From Allacma fusca (taxonomy: Eukaryota; Arthropoda; Collembola; Symphypleona; Sminthuridae), in contig OX359246.1 of the NCBI GenBank assembly GCA_947179485.1, forward strand, positions 30,752,001-30,816,000: DNA of 64,000 nt. The letters are read 5' to 3'. This document shows, piece after piece, positions 51,230 through 61,965 of the stretch; positions within the stretch are counted from its first letter, which is position 1, and the number at the start of each line of letters is the position of its first letter. The notes below the pieces were generated by a model. It worked only from the letters and a program-made list of their open reading frames with translations, had not been told where the DNA came from and searched no databases. A program made the position numbers and the translations under genes.

Positions 51230-51485
51230 GGTAACGTAACACAGGGTGTGACGCCGTAAAAAGCATCGCGCCGAAGAAGGTATGACGCCCCATACTGAGG
51301 AACGGCGCCTATAATTGGTGTATGGCGCCCTTGGTTGGGGTGTGGCGCCCATAGTCGGGATATGTCGCCCATGGTTGGGGTGTGGCGCCCATAGTCGGGG
51401 TATGTCGCACATGGTTGCGGTATGGCGCCCATGGTTGAGGTATGACTCCCACGGCTGGGGCAAAGCAGGGTATAGCGTCATTTAG
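51230..51485. repeat. minisatellite, GCGCCCATGGTTGGGG units
   Basis: About ten imperfect units of about 21 bp alternate GTCGCCCATGGTTGGGG and GCGCCCATAGTCGGGG. A related array in the other orientation lies at about 58343-58530. Beside both, a shared non-repeated edge (ACGCCGTAAAAAGC / GTGGCGGCAT...) suggests one mobile or duplicated unit. Confidence 0.75.
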
Positions 51486-51699
51486 TAGAGCATGGCTAAA
51501 CATATTTCAGAAATATTTTATAATTATATCATTTGGGTAGAAAATTAAATTTTCGATGTAATAAACATGTGCCATAGATGTACAGTTGCTTGATACAATA
51601 TGAAAATATAAATAAATAATTGGTTTTACCAACACCTAATTTGATGAACGTTAATTTAATGTTTTTTAGATATAAATAGTAGACATTATACAGGCATGC

Positions 51700-51900
51700 A
51701 TAAATTTAATAATCTTGACAAGGAGCTATCACATAGATCGCTACAATGATTATGGCCAAGAGCAAATTGTTGGGGAAATTAATCTTTACAGCAAAGATGC
51801 GAAAAAGAAGACTTGACCTAAAATTGAAACACTTTTTTTGTTAATAAAAGCATTTCATAACGCCAGAATTGCAAGAAAAACTAAGGAAATAAATATGGTC
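51700..51900 (-). pseudogene. diverged gene-like remnant, paralogue of 58030-58260
   Basis: On the minus strand this segment is alignable with 58021-58233: shared runs include TGCTGTAAAGATTAATTTCCCC/CTGGTAAAGATAAATTTACCC and GTGATAGCTCCTTGTCAAG. The other copy stays open and encodes a membrane-like segment; this one does not. Both lie within 400 bp of a GCGCCCATGG minisatellite, so a larger unit has been duplicated and inverted or rearranged. Confidence 0.45.
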
Positions 51901-52157
51901 TCCAATCCAACATTGAGAACTCCGAAATCGAATATATGCAGCAACGTAAAACAATGTTTTTAATAATGAATTTCCCTCCCACAATTATGGAATTCAAGGA
52001 AACATTTATTATCTCGCTGAAAAGCCTTTTTCTACAATCCAGTGTCAGCAGCCTGTTTTGGAAAATAATTTTGAAATGTGAGAAAACAATCATTTGATGA
52101 CTTTTATTTGATCTTTTTAAAAATCGTGAATTTGCTCAAATTAATTATATACCAGAG

Positions 52158-52581
52158 CTATAAAAATACTTAGTCTTCCATGAAAAATACAAAATAATAT
52201 ACCTGAAATTAAATATGCAAAATACAAAACACAGAGTACAATACCTCAAGTTATATTACTAAAATAAAAATGTAATTCATGGTAGGTAATTTAAAATACT
52301 CAAACACAAAATACTGTATTTTAAATACAATACTTTTCTTAAAATACCCAAATAATGCTAACCTATAAACTAACCTATAAAAATACTTAGTCTTCAATGA
52401 AAAATACAAAATAATATACCTGAAATTAAATATGCAAAATACAAAACACAGAGTACAATACCTCAAGTTATATTACTAAACTAAAAATGTAATTCATGGT
52501 AGGTAATTTAAAATACTCAAAAAACAAAATACTGTATTTTAAATACAATACTTTTCTTAAAATACCCAAATAATGCTAACC
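52158..52581. repeat. 217-bp tandem duplication rich in AAAATAC words
   Basis: Two nearly identical copies (52158-52374 and 52375-52581) each run from CTATAAAAATACTTAGTCTT to AATACCCAAATAATGCTAACC. AAAATAC/GTATTTT words occur in both orientations, as in the word elements, but ends and a target duplication are not clear. Confidence 0.75.
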
Positions 52582-53219
52582 TTTTTCGGTTTCTAGAACA
52601 CAAACAGCTTTAACAAGAAACATTTAAAAACATCAGATAGCTCATCACTTCAAAAACTAATGACGTTTAACTGTTGACGAAGATGTCAATTCATTATAAT
52701 TACATTTCAAGTTGCTTAACTACCGATTATCAGCTATTTTAACGGTTAATGAAGTAATCCAGAATAATAAAATATTTGTCTAATATGCTATAATTTTCGA
52801 ATAATTTTCATGAAAAGCATTATCTGATTATTTTTTGGATTTCTGTACTTTCTGAGCTTGATTATTTTTCACAAATGCAAGCACTTTGGGTGATTTCTTA
52901 GCACACATTTTAGGTTCGATCAAAACGAAGCTTTGCAGCCTTGTGGATAAGGCCATTGTTAATAATGTTGTCAATTTTCATTAACCGGCAATTATCCCGC
53001 GCTAAGTTATCGCGCGCAAGGTGGTATTTCAAAAATCAATAATCACCCTCTGTACAAGTTATTAACAGTTGAAATTTAATATTAGATGTGAATATTCATG
53101 TAGTTTTCTAAGGTAATGCTGTTTTATTTATAAACAATTTAAAATTATCCAAGGTATCTAGAAGGTAATGCAAGAAGATATCGGCCGTAATATTTATAAA
53201 CAACATCCATGCATGTGTC

Positions 53220-53525
53220 GCAGATATTATGTCAGAGTACAAATTATTTTTCCAACTAGTCGTTTGCAGCGTGCAGATAATCGACAAGTTCTTCTATATC
53301 TGTAATAAATCCGAGAAATCCTCCGGTTTGAGGTCTGGAAATGTGTTATCCTGCGTCGGCCCAACTTTTCCAACGTCAAACTGTTTTGGCTGGCACACCA
53401 AAAACAGGTTCTGCGTGATGTGGAAGGTACTGGCCCGATTGACAGGCTCTGACGGCGGCTACCAGCGATTCGTGAGAATAATGCCATCGCGAGGATCCGG
53501 GCACTGGCTTATACGTTCGTACCAT
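53220..53525 (-). pseudogene. psq/pogo-type DNA-binding remnant
   Basis: From the ATG at 53525 one frame gives MVRTYKPVPGSSRWHYSHESLV..., closely following the start of Tigger/jerky-type proteins (MVRxYKRKxGSRxY...), then GVPAKTV in the place of the usual G(I/V)PxSTL turn. The next recognisable piece, ITDIEELVDYLHAAND (about 53254-53300), is reached only by changing frame and after stops. The segment is GC-richer than its surroundings. It is a decayed N-terminal fragment of a pogo-type transposase or a domesticated relative; the DDE core is absent. Confidence 0.55.
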
Positions 53526-53546
53526 TGTAATAACGATTTGTTGTAA

Positions 53547-54490
53547 AATTTTACAAACAAATAATGCTGAAATTCATTCATAAATTAAAACAAAGTTACA
53601 TTTTGTAACTGCTTTCTAAATTAAAAATAAAATAATTTTGATTACTTATTCCTAACTCAAATAATCCAAGGCGCCCCAGTCAACAAAAACGCGTAAAGCA
53701 GTTTTATCTGGAATCCAGTAAAAATAATCAATTGGGCGTTTTCCCTGAAATAAACCAAAAAGGTAATAATTAATAATTTTAAATATGGTTTATATACTTA
53801 GTAATATGAAAATAAATTTACATTTGCATTAAAGACAAAAAATTTCAATTGGTTTGGTTACCTGGTAAAAATCAGCTTTCTGGGGAATGAAGCTTTGTTG
53901 AAGGGAACTTTCTTACAAAGACGACGACTTTAATGGTGTTGAAATTAATCATCTATGGCGTATTCCCCATCTCGGTCACATTTATGGAGCTTGCGTTGAA
54001 ATCCTCTCAAGTTAAGTATACACTGGGAGATTTGATGTGTAACAACACAGATGCTACGCATTAAATTGTTGAACGATACGTCTGCTTACAGCTTGATGTT
54101 GACAAGAGTTCTTTTGTGTTTTATGATTTTTTTGCAAGCACACACAGGGTGGCGTAATTATAACGTCTTGTAGACCGTTAATGCTTTTTTAATTTAAATT
54201 GCTTACGCATTGTAAATATATACTCAACATGGATGAGCTTCACCTGATTACTCTAATTGCTCGAGATTATGATATACTGATCGTAATAAATTATAGCTGG
54301 GTTTCTTAAAATCATTTTGCGATGCAATCATGTGAATGTATGTAAATAGTTTTTTGTTTTGTTAACTAAAATAATTTTTATTTTTGCTTCTCCATGTCAG
54401 GGACAAATTCATGTAATCGTTACAAACATTTACAAAAAATAAAGCTATTATTACAATAAATGTTCATAGAATTATAAAGCTACAAAATGC
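53547..54490. other. AT-rich intergenic sequence
   Basis: No gene or element recognised before the target duplication of the nested element at 54491. Confidence 0.45.
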
Positions 54491-55615
54491 ATTTAAGTCA
54501 GTGCTCGGCACGGGTATGGGTACGGGTATGGGTACTACCCGGGCACGGATTTTGTGTACCCGAAAAATTCCGGGTACTACCCGGGTACACTTTGGTCGGC
54601 TCAAAATTTCGGGTACGGATACGGGTATGGGTACGGGTACGGGTACAAGTATTTCAAAATGGGTATATACCCACCGGGTACGGGTATAATGGTGTCATTT
54701 ACCCGTACCCGCGACCATTGTACCCGAGTATTTGGATATGTTGAGATTTGAGACATTTTGATGAATTTTATGAAAATAATGGAACTTCCGTTGGAAAATT
54801 CTGTCGGTATTTTTAGTAATTCTGAATACATATAGCTTATTGTTAATACCCTTTTAACCTTACAACATGCAGTAACTGTATTTCAGACTGTGTTGCTAAA
54901 ATATATATTTATATCTATAATATATATTTTTATGGAAACATGTTTTAGGAAGAATAATTAATAAACAGTAGAGGAATAATATCAAAATAGAAGTGGAGAA
55001 TAGGATTCAACGAAATTTTATACAAAACGTCTTCATAATGTAGTATTTTGTCACTAATTGCATAAATAGTCTGATTGACACGTATGCACACGATACTTCA
55101 TTAGCCACAATGAATACAATTTAAAAATTAGAGTTCCGATGAGTTGGATGGCAAGATATTTTTTGTAATTGGTAGTTGATTAGGAAAAGGCGGATATTTG
55201 TAACCAGTGCTGCGATCGGGTCAAGTAATTTCAAAACTTGACCATGAACTTGACTTGACCACGAAACTTCAAGTAATTTTCAAGACATAACCAGAACTTG
55301 ATAACTCGCGTTCGTGTAATTACTTGACTTGTCAAGTTCAAGTAATCAAGTAACTTTCGTAAAACCTGAACTTGATCAAGTAGTTAAATTTCCAAACTTG
55401 ACTTGAACTTGACTTGACCATGACTTGAACGCGACTTGAACTTGATAATTCAAGTTAATTATCTCAAAAAATTAAACATGGCCACAATAACTTGTCGAAC
55501 TTGCTGCAGCAAATTATTTCCTTCAGACTGAAAACCAAAATGCATTCAGAAAATAATTTTACTGCTACTTTTTATTTAAAACCATTCGAGGACAACTTTG
55601 AGCGTATACTGAATA

Positions 55616-55774
55616 CAGTAAAAGTTTGATATAAGGGACTATATAATTTATAAAGGAATTTCCCTTATACAAAACGTCTAAAGCATTGTGTAAATGAAAG
55701 TTGGTGTCAAACAAATGCATCCCTGATATCGATACATTCCTTATAAGCTGAGCCCTTATAACGGACTTTCACTG
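55616..55774. mobile_element. short Tc1/mariner-like MITE
   Basis: TA duplications (55614-55615, 55775-55776) flank inverted ends CAGTAAAAGTTTGATATAAG and CTTATAACGGACTTTCACTG. Only 159 bp, without coding sequence. Its ends resemble the pogo-like element at 24129-25490. Confidence 0.7.
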
Positions 55775-55845
55775 TATTCTGACGAGTTTTACATTGTGTC
55801 AAGTTTTATTTAATGTTTATATATAAATTTATACATATACCTATT

Positions 55846-56446
55846 TAAGGCTTCCATCCGACCGGATAAATCGAATATCCGATCCGAATCCGATCCGAAC
55901 CGAAATTTCCGGATACATTTTCTTATTATCCGATCCGACCGTTACGGATCGGATAAAAATTTTATTCATCCGTATCCGATCCGAAAATTTCGGATCGGAT
56001 AAGTGTATTATCCGATCCGACCCGCGGATATCCGAAATTATCCGAATTGATACAATTAGATGATGAAAAAAGTATTAGGAATTTTTAGTGCAAAAATGCA
56101 TTAGCTTTTTACTACATCACAATATTAATCATTTTTGCATATATTACGTACAAAGTGAAGAAAAACTTCCAAAAACAAACACCGCTGTAAATTTGAAGCA
56201 CAAAAAGCGCTAAAAATGTGATTTTCGGATATCCGTCGGATTATCCGATATTTGTTATTTGTGATCCGAACCGATCGGATAAAGTCGTTTCCAAATCCGA
56301 TCCGATCCGAATCCGATGACCGGCTAAGGGGTACGTATCCGATCCGATCGGATTGTGTTCGGATCGGATAAGTAGTGTATCCGATCCGAAATTTCGGATA
56401 TCCGATCTCGGATATCCGCGGATCAACCGATCGGATGGAAGCCTTA
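55846..56446. mobile_element. hAT-like word element, CGGATCGGAT family (inner)
   Basis: Inverted ends TAAGGCTTCCATCCGA and TCGGATGGAAGCCTTA are flanked by a perfect 8-bp duplication TACCTATT (55838-55845 and 56447-56454). ATCCGATCCGA words in both orientations fill both ends. It is the youngest of three stacked hAT-like insertions. Confidence 0.9.
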
Positions 56447-57687
56447 TACCTATTTGAGAATTACCAGTACTCTTAATTTAAAATTTAATAAACTAGTATT
56501 TACTTATTTATTAAACGCTTTTTGTAAAGAGTCATCCAAGCTCAATTTATATTGGAATTTATTTACACAAGTTGAAAATAATTATTCTAAACAACAATAT
56601 GAATTATTAAGATAATTCTTTCATTTCATGGAGAGGCCGCTGCAACAACTATAACAATGAGCATGACCTGGTAAACAAGACCTTTATAAAACGGACTCTG
56701 ATTTTGAATTTTGTCCTTTGATTTATGGCATATGCAAACAATATTCCCTGGACACGATATGAAATTGGATTGTGATTTTGAAATTGCTTCCGTCCTTTAT
56801 GGCATACGCAATCTAAAATTACTTGAACTTGACCATGAAATCTCAAGTTTATGGTCAAGTTTTTTCTTTCCATTACTTGACCCTGAACTTGGCTTGAGAT
56901 TCAAGTAAATTTTTCTTACTTGTACTTGAACCTGACTTGTCTCAGAATGTCATGGTCAATACGAGTACGTACTTGAACTTGACCCGAAAGATTCAAGTAA
57001 AAACATTGGCCTACTTGAACTTGACCCGAACTTGAACTTGACTTGAAAACTCAAGTATTACTTGAACTTGTCCGCAGCACTGTTTGTAACAAGGTATTAA
57101 TGAGTTACATGTACACAGAACTACTGAGATGAGAAAATTAATGTAAAAGGCCGAATAAATCAAAAAGTGAAAAATCGAGTAGCCAAGTCCCAAGCCAAAA
57201 ATGCATGTACATATGGACTGGGTGCTATAAAATACTTCGCCCATCAGCCCATAAACAATCAAATGGGGATAATTTTACTTCTAATCAAAAACGCTTATAG
57301 TTTTCTACTCTTCAATAAAAATATACAATGTCAAATACCTCTCTAGCTAGTCAAAATTACCCACTCAGGTGGCATACATTATTACATATAACGTACTATG
57401 TATTACATTAAAACAAATCTGGATAAAGTACCCGGGTACGAGTACGGGTACGACACTGAGATACCCGAGTATGGGTACAATTTTCGCTTATTTTCGGGTA
57501 CGGGTACAATACGGGTACAGGTACATGAATTGAGATTACATTGCGGGTACGGGTACGAAAAATTTGTACCCGGATACTCGGGTATGGGTACGGGTATAGA
57601 TACCAGTTATTGAAATACCCGCACTTCGGGTACGGATACGGGTACGGGTACCGATTTTTCGTACCCGTGCCGAGCACTAATTTAAGT

Positions 57688-58020
57688 CACTGAAACAATA
57701 TTTTAAGTACATGATATTTTATTTTAACTATGTAAATAAAAATTTTAAAACATTCAATAATTATAATATCATGTTTTAAGCACACTGAGAATTAAAACGC
57801 AATCAATAAATACCTGTTCTCATAAAATAACTTGAACATGAGCGGGAATAAAATGAGAATTTGTTAATATAAATTAAAACCTCTCACATTAGGGGTAACA
57901 TGTAACAAATTTCAGTTTATTCCATTCTACTTCTAGTGGAAAACGTGTGAAAAACTGATTTCGAAAAGGCAAATTCGGAATCTAAATTATTTACTGAAGC
58001 TTCAAAATTAATTTTTAGGC
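57688..58020. other. AT-rich intergenic sequence
   Basis: Nothing supportable seen. Confidence 0.4.
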
Positions 58021-58260
58021 TTATGTTTTTAATGATAAAATTTGATGAGCTTGACAAGAAGCTATCACACAGATCACTACAATAAGAATGGCTGAGAGCC
58101 ATGGGTTGGGTAAATTTATCTTTACCAGCAAATAAACGGAAAAGAAGAGTTCCGAAATTTGAATCAGTAAATTTTTGATTTGACGGTTCATTTCATAAAA
58201 CATTTTGTAACGCTGGAATTGAAAAACTACCAACTAGATAAATATAACCAAAAATTCAAC
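58021..58260 (-). other. open membrane-protein-like segment, paralogue of 51700-51900
   Basis: An open minus-strand stretch reads FQRYKMFYEMNRQIKNLL, then INLPNPWLSAILIVVICVIAS, i.e. an amphipathic part plus one transmembrane segment. It could be an isolated exon or a fragment of a multi-pass receptor, but no partner exon is evident nearby. The related copy at 51700-51900 is no longer open. Confidence 0.35.
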
Positions 58261-58342
58261 ATTGAGAAATCCGAAATTAAAAATGAGTAGCAAGATTTAT
58301 GACTTGGAATGTATTTCAAATATAATATAAGTATACTTATAG

Positions 58343-58530
58343 CCATGGGCGCCATGCCCCATTCGTGGGCGCCATGCCACATTCATGGGTGTCATGCCCC
58401 AAACATGGGCGACATGCCCCAAACTTGGGCGCTGTACCCCAACCATGGGCTCGCTGCCTCAGTAGAGGGGTCTTACCTCCTAAAGCGCGTAACCTCGTTG
58501 TGGCGGCATACCCCTTGTTACTTGTGTGAA
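58343..58530. repeat. minisatellite, GGGCGCCATGCCCCA units
   Basis: Six to eight imperfect units of about 20 bp with ATGGGCGCCATGCCCC, followed by the edge CGTTGTGGCGGCATACCCC. It is the reverse-oriented relative of the array at 51230-51485. Confidence 0.7.
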
Positions 58531-60093
58531 TGATTATGTCCCCTAGGAATTTATAATTAGGAAGAAATTACTTCTACATAAAAGCGACAACCAAGAATGT
58601 ATCTAGCACATATTTCCTTATAATCTTCAACCTTCTAATTGTAAGACTCAAAATATTATAAGCTTTCATAAGTATAGTCATTTTTGAATGAGAAATGAAA
58701 CACGATAATTCTTTAAAGAAATCCTGGAATAAAATGTTCTGTCAAGCCATGCCGCAGCGTATTAATTAATCTTTTCGTACTACAAACAGTGTACTTGGAA
58801 GCAATCAGTGCTTATATTACAGGTACACAGTCATAAAAATGCTTTTATCCTGGTCTTCAGCCCTAAAACTGATAGATGAGTCTCCAGTATAATTACTTCA
58901 AAAACTTTGTTTTTGGTATTATTGATGCCGGTACTCCAATTCGAAGGCAAAAAATGAACTCCAAAACCAGCTAAAATTTTGTTAGGGCACTACAAGTGTT
59001 CTACATACCCATCCTTGTAAGTTGTCAGCTCCACCGCGTCTAGATGCTACACATGATTTTATACGTATTTGAAAGCATTCTATTCAAGTACAAGAGGGCC
59101 AGCCATATTAATAAACAATAATGAAGAAACATTTGAAATCAACTACAGTCAACCAAGGAGATCAAGCAGTATTATACTCATGTGCAAGAATCCCTGTTCA
59201 TATTCAGATCAAGAAGATGAAATAATTTTTGAGGTTATGGAATTTCCCCAAATTTCCGGAGGGTTTATAAAGTTCTGCCCGATTTTTGGGGGTATTCCCG
59301 AACTTTCGGAGCAGTCCGCCATGATCGACCTTAAATTTTCGGCACAGTTGAGAAATTTTATCCTTCCCATAAGTACCATTGTGAAACTTGACAGCGGCAA
59401 AACAACTGACCTTTAGGTGTGATATTGTCCACCTATCTCTGGAATATTTCCTACAAGCCAAGTCAAGATGACACCATGACCATGCCATAGTTTCTGTAAG
59501 CCCCCTCCCGACTTATTGGACGTTATTTTTCCCCTCTTATCCTGATCACTACAATATTATACATAGCTTCAGCAGTATTAATTACTTATGAATAACAGTA
59601 AGTATGCAAAACAGAAGGTGATCTTGGGATTTAGAAGGCTGGAATTCCCATCAACAATCTAAAATTATCAGAAAAATGAAACTCCTAGTCTGCAGGCTGT
59701 ATATCAGTATAGGAGTATCCCCGTGGAATTATATCAGGAAAAGGATGAGCTCTTGGAATATTTTTACATTTTACAGGAAGGAATGCAAATGCTCATTCGA
59801 TAAAAGGGAGATATCAATATTTGAAATGTAAATGTAATTAATTCAAACTGTCGCTGCCAAGGAACTGGTTTTAGATGTCAAACAAGCCCACGAAGAACAT
59901 AATAATCTGAACTTGGTTTAATAATTTGTACGCTCAAATCACTTGCTTGTCAGTTAAAAATCTTCCGGAGTCTATCCATATGCTTCTACTTATGAAATAT
60001 CTGCTGACATAGTGCAAGCAAAATTTGATATAAAGTCGCACTGTTTAATGTCGCTTATTCCATTCCCCATTTGTTCCCCTTGAGTTACTTACA
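58531..60093. other. intergenic sequence
   Basis: No gene with recognisable features. An open stretch on the plus strand at 59069-59416 has neither a known motif nor splice context and is not called. Confidence 0.4.
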
Positions 60094-61305
60094 ATGCAAG
60101 GTTATTACGCAGTGCAAGCGATTTTCCTCCTGGGATTTAGCATCATTGTAACAATAATTTTTCTCGCTCCAAATAAAAGGAGGAAAAACAATTTGAAAGG
60201 TTACGGATTATTATTTAAAGTTGAAATAACGCATTACTTGGGCAAATAAGATTTAAACTTACATTTCCCTTAACCCTGCAGGGATTTTTAATTTGTGGGA
60301 TGTGATCCGCTATGGACTAATTCGACACTTGGGGAAGCCTAATTTTGAGGTAATGAAGACATTTGAGGGGACTTTCGGACCGGTGTTTATGCAGAATTAC
60401 TCCAGTCACGAAACTCGTACGAAATAAGTTCCTATAATGTTAATGCTATTTTTTAAGTATGAGAGACTCATGCTCATTAATTTATTCTTGAATTCAAACC
60501 AAATAGTAATTTTCATAAAACTGATTGGTCTGTAACAGTCTGTGTGATGGACATTGGACTCGCAAAGAAATTAATGTCCCGGAGCGTATTTGCGAATCGA
60601 CTGCCAGGAAATCATATTTTTTACCACAGATCCAACAAAAAAGCCTGGGGACCCCTCTTCGGTAACGGTGACAACTGGTCCTTCACCCGAACACTGACAA
60701 TAAACGCTTTACATTATTTTCATTTCTCGGAAGGACCCTATGTCGAGAGATTTGTTACCAAAGAAATACAGGAGCTTATAAAAAATTTACAGGGGATTTT
60801 AAAAGGAACGAGCGAGTTTCAACCCAGCGGTTTCTTCAATATTCCCGTCTCAAATCATTTTTGGTACCACTTGACGGGTTCCAGATTTGAACATGATGAC
60901 CCTCATGGTCATGAGTTACATCAATACTTCCATCATTGGCAACAAAAATTTAATTTTGGAAGCTCTATTGTCTCTATTTTCAATTGGCTGAGGCACATCC
61001 CAAAATTAACTGAGCATGATTCTTGGATTGAGGGACATCAAAAATTATTTGAAATTTTTCAGGTATTTTTCTGAAATTGATGCTCAAAGATATGTATTTC
61101 AATCCCATTCAATATACGGATGTCAAAGTGAAAATGTTTGATTTATTATGGATACCAATTAATCTTTCTCAGACCATCATTAAAGAAAAGCAAGTTACAA
61201 AGGCATATATGGATAAACCACAAGATTGTATTGATTACTTCCTTCAAAAAATGTCGCTCCAGGATAGTAACAATATTGATGATTCTAAAGGAAATGTTTT
61301 GACTG
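60094..61305 (+). pseudogene. cytochrome P450 (CYP2-clan-like), N-terminal half only
   Basis: Four exons (60094-60199, 60282-60416, 60539-61062, 61173-61305) join in matching phases. Exon 1 gives the membrane anchor (LLGFSIIVTIIFLAP). Exon 2 gives GTFGPVFMQNYSSHE. Exon 3 has VMDIGLAKKLMSRSVF, the helix-C motif WSFTR (WxxxR) and FNWLRHIPKL. Exon 4 has PQDCIDYFLQKM and ends T G at a gttagt donor. These are typical of CYP2-clan P450s up to the start of helix I. The usual Pro-rich hinge after the anchor is missing. No downstream exon supplies the I-helix AGxxT, ExxR or Cys heme-binding loop before the window turns to other genes. It cannot bind heme as it stands: a 3'-truncated copy, or possibly one whose 3' half was moved. 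Confidence 0.78.
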
Positions 61306-61329
61306 GTTAGTAAGTTCGAGTAGTAGTCA

Positions 61330-61650
61330 ATATTCCATTACTTTGCACCGGAAGTGCAATCAAGGCCTTCCGGTGCAATCCCCTTCGCTAATTAGGACCC
61401 TATCAGGATCCCTTTCCTGCTCAGCCCTATCAGGATCCCTTCCAGGATCCCTTCCCCCTTCGCTAATTACTCAGGAGCCCTACTCAGGATCCCAACCGGA
61501 AGTGCCTTTCGGTGCAATCCCCTTGGCTAATTAGGACACTACTCAGGATCCCTTCCCTAATTAGGACCCTATCAGGATCCCTATCAGGATCCTTTTCCTA
61601 TAAGGAGCCCTGCTCAGGAGCCCTACTCAGGATCCCAGCTGGAAGTTCCT
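61330..61650. repeat. GC-richer minisatellite, CAGGATCCCT units
   Basis: Variable units built on TATCAGGATCCCTTCC and ACTCAGGAGCCCT, with longer-period repeats of CCGGAAGTGC...CGGTGCAATCCCCTT.GCTAATTAGGAC at 61345-61400 and 61495-61550. It begins just after the last P450 exon, at the point of truncation. Confidence 0.75.
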
Positions 61651-61965
61651 TGCGGTGTAACCCTTCCCATAATCAAGAGCACTTGGAAGCTCTTCCAGAA
61701 TCCGTTTCCTGTCTCACTTCCTGTGTCCCTACCTGTACCACTTTCATTATATATTCTTCAAATAAGTAATCCTTGTATTCACTAAGCATTAAAAATTCAT
61801 TACCTTATATATGTATAAATATAGTCCACATAACATAAATAGTATCTATACAACTTAACAACTTGCTGCACATCTATTGCCGACACATATACACGGTAAT
61901 ATTGTCAATAGGACGCCTATATTTACATACACTTTGAACCTTCAGTACGATTTACCTTTATCAAT

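Larger units (their letters stand above)
55205..57082. mobile_element. hAT-like word element, CAAGTTCAAGT family (middle of the nest)
   Basis: Inverted ends CAGTGCTGCG and CGCAGCACTG are flanked by a perfect 8-bp duplication TTTGTAAC (55197-55204 and 57083-57090). End regions (55220-55460 and 56820-57070) consist of ACTTGACTTGAAC words. It carries two further insertions, 55616-55774 and 55846-56446. A shorter copy is at 10557-10885. Confidence 0.9.
54499..57679. mobile_element. hAT-like word element, GGGTACGGGTA family (outer of a nest)
   Basis: Inverted ends CAGTGCTCGGCACGGGTA and the reverse complement of TAGTGCTCGGCACGGGTA are flanked by a perfect 8-bp duplication ATTTAAGT (54491-54498 and 57680-57687). 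Both ends (54510-54730 and 57425-57665) are packed with GGGTACGGGTAC and its complement. Its AT-rich body has received a second hAT-like element (55205-57082). A truncated relative of one end lies at 12510-12557. Confidence 0.9.

Noticed and set aside
51224-51503. Open frames with repeated PQPWAPY-like peptides.
   Set aside because: They are products of the 21-bp minisatellite in each frame.
52828-52956. Short minus-strand ORF (MALSTRLQSFVLIEPKMCAKK...).
   Set aside because: 42 residues with basic composition but no homology recognised and no splice context; too weak to annotate.
54487-54831. Several overlapping open frames rich in Gly, Tyr, Thr and Val.
   Set aside because: They are translations of the GGGTAC words at the end of a transposable element, open only because of the repeat period.
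59069-59416. 115-codon plus-strand open frame.
   Set aside because: No recognisable motif, and an equally open frame lies on the opposite strand; probably chance.
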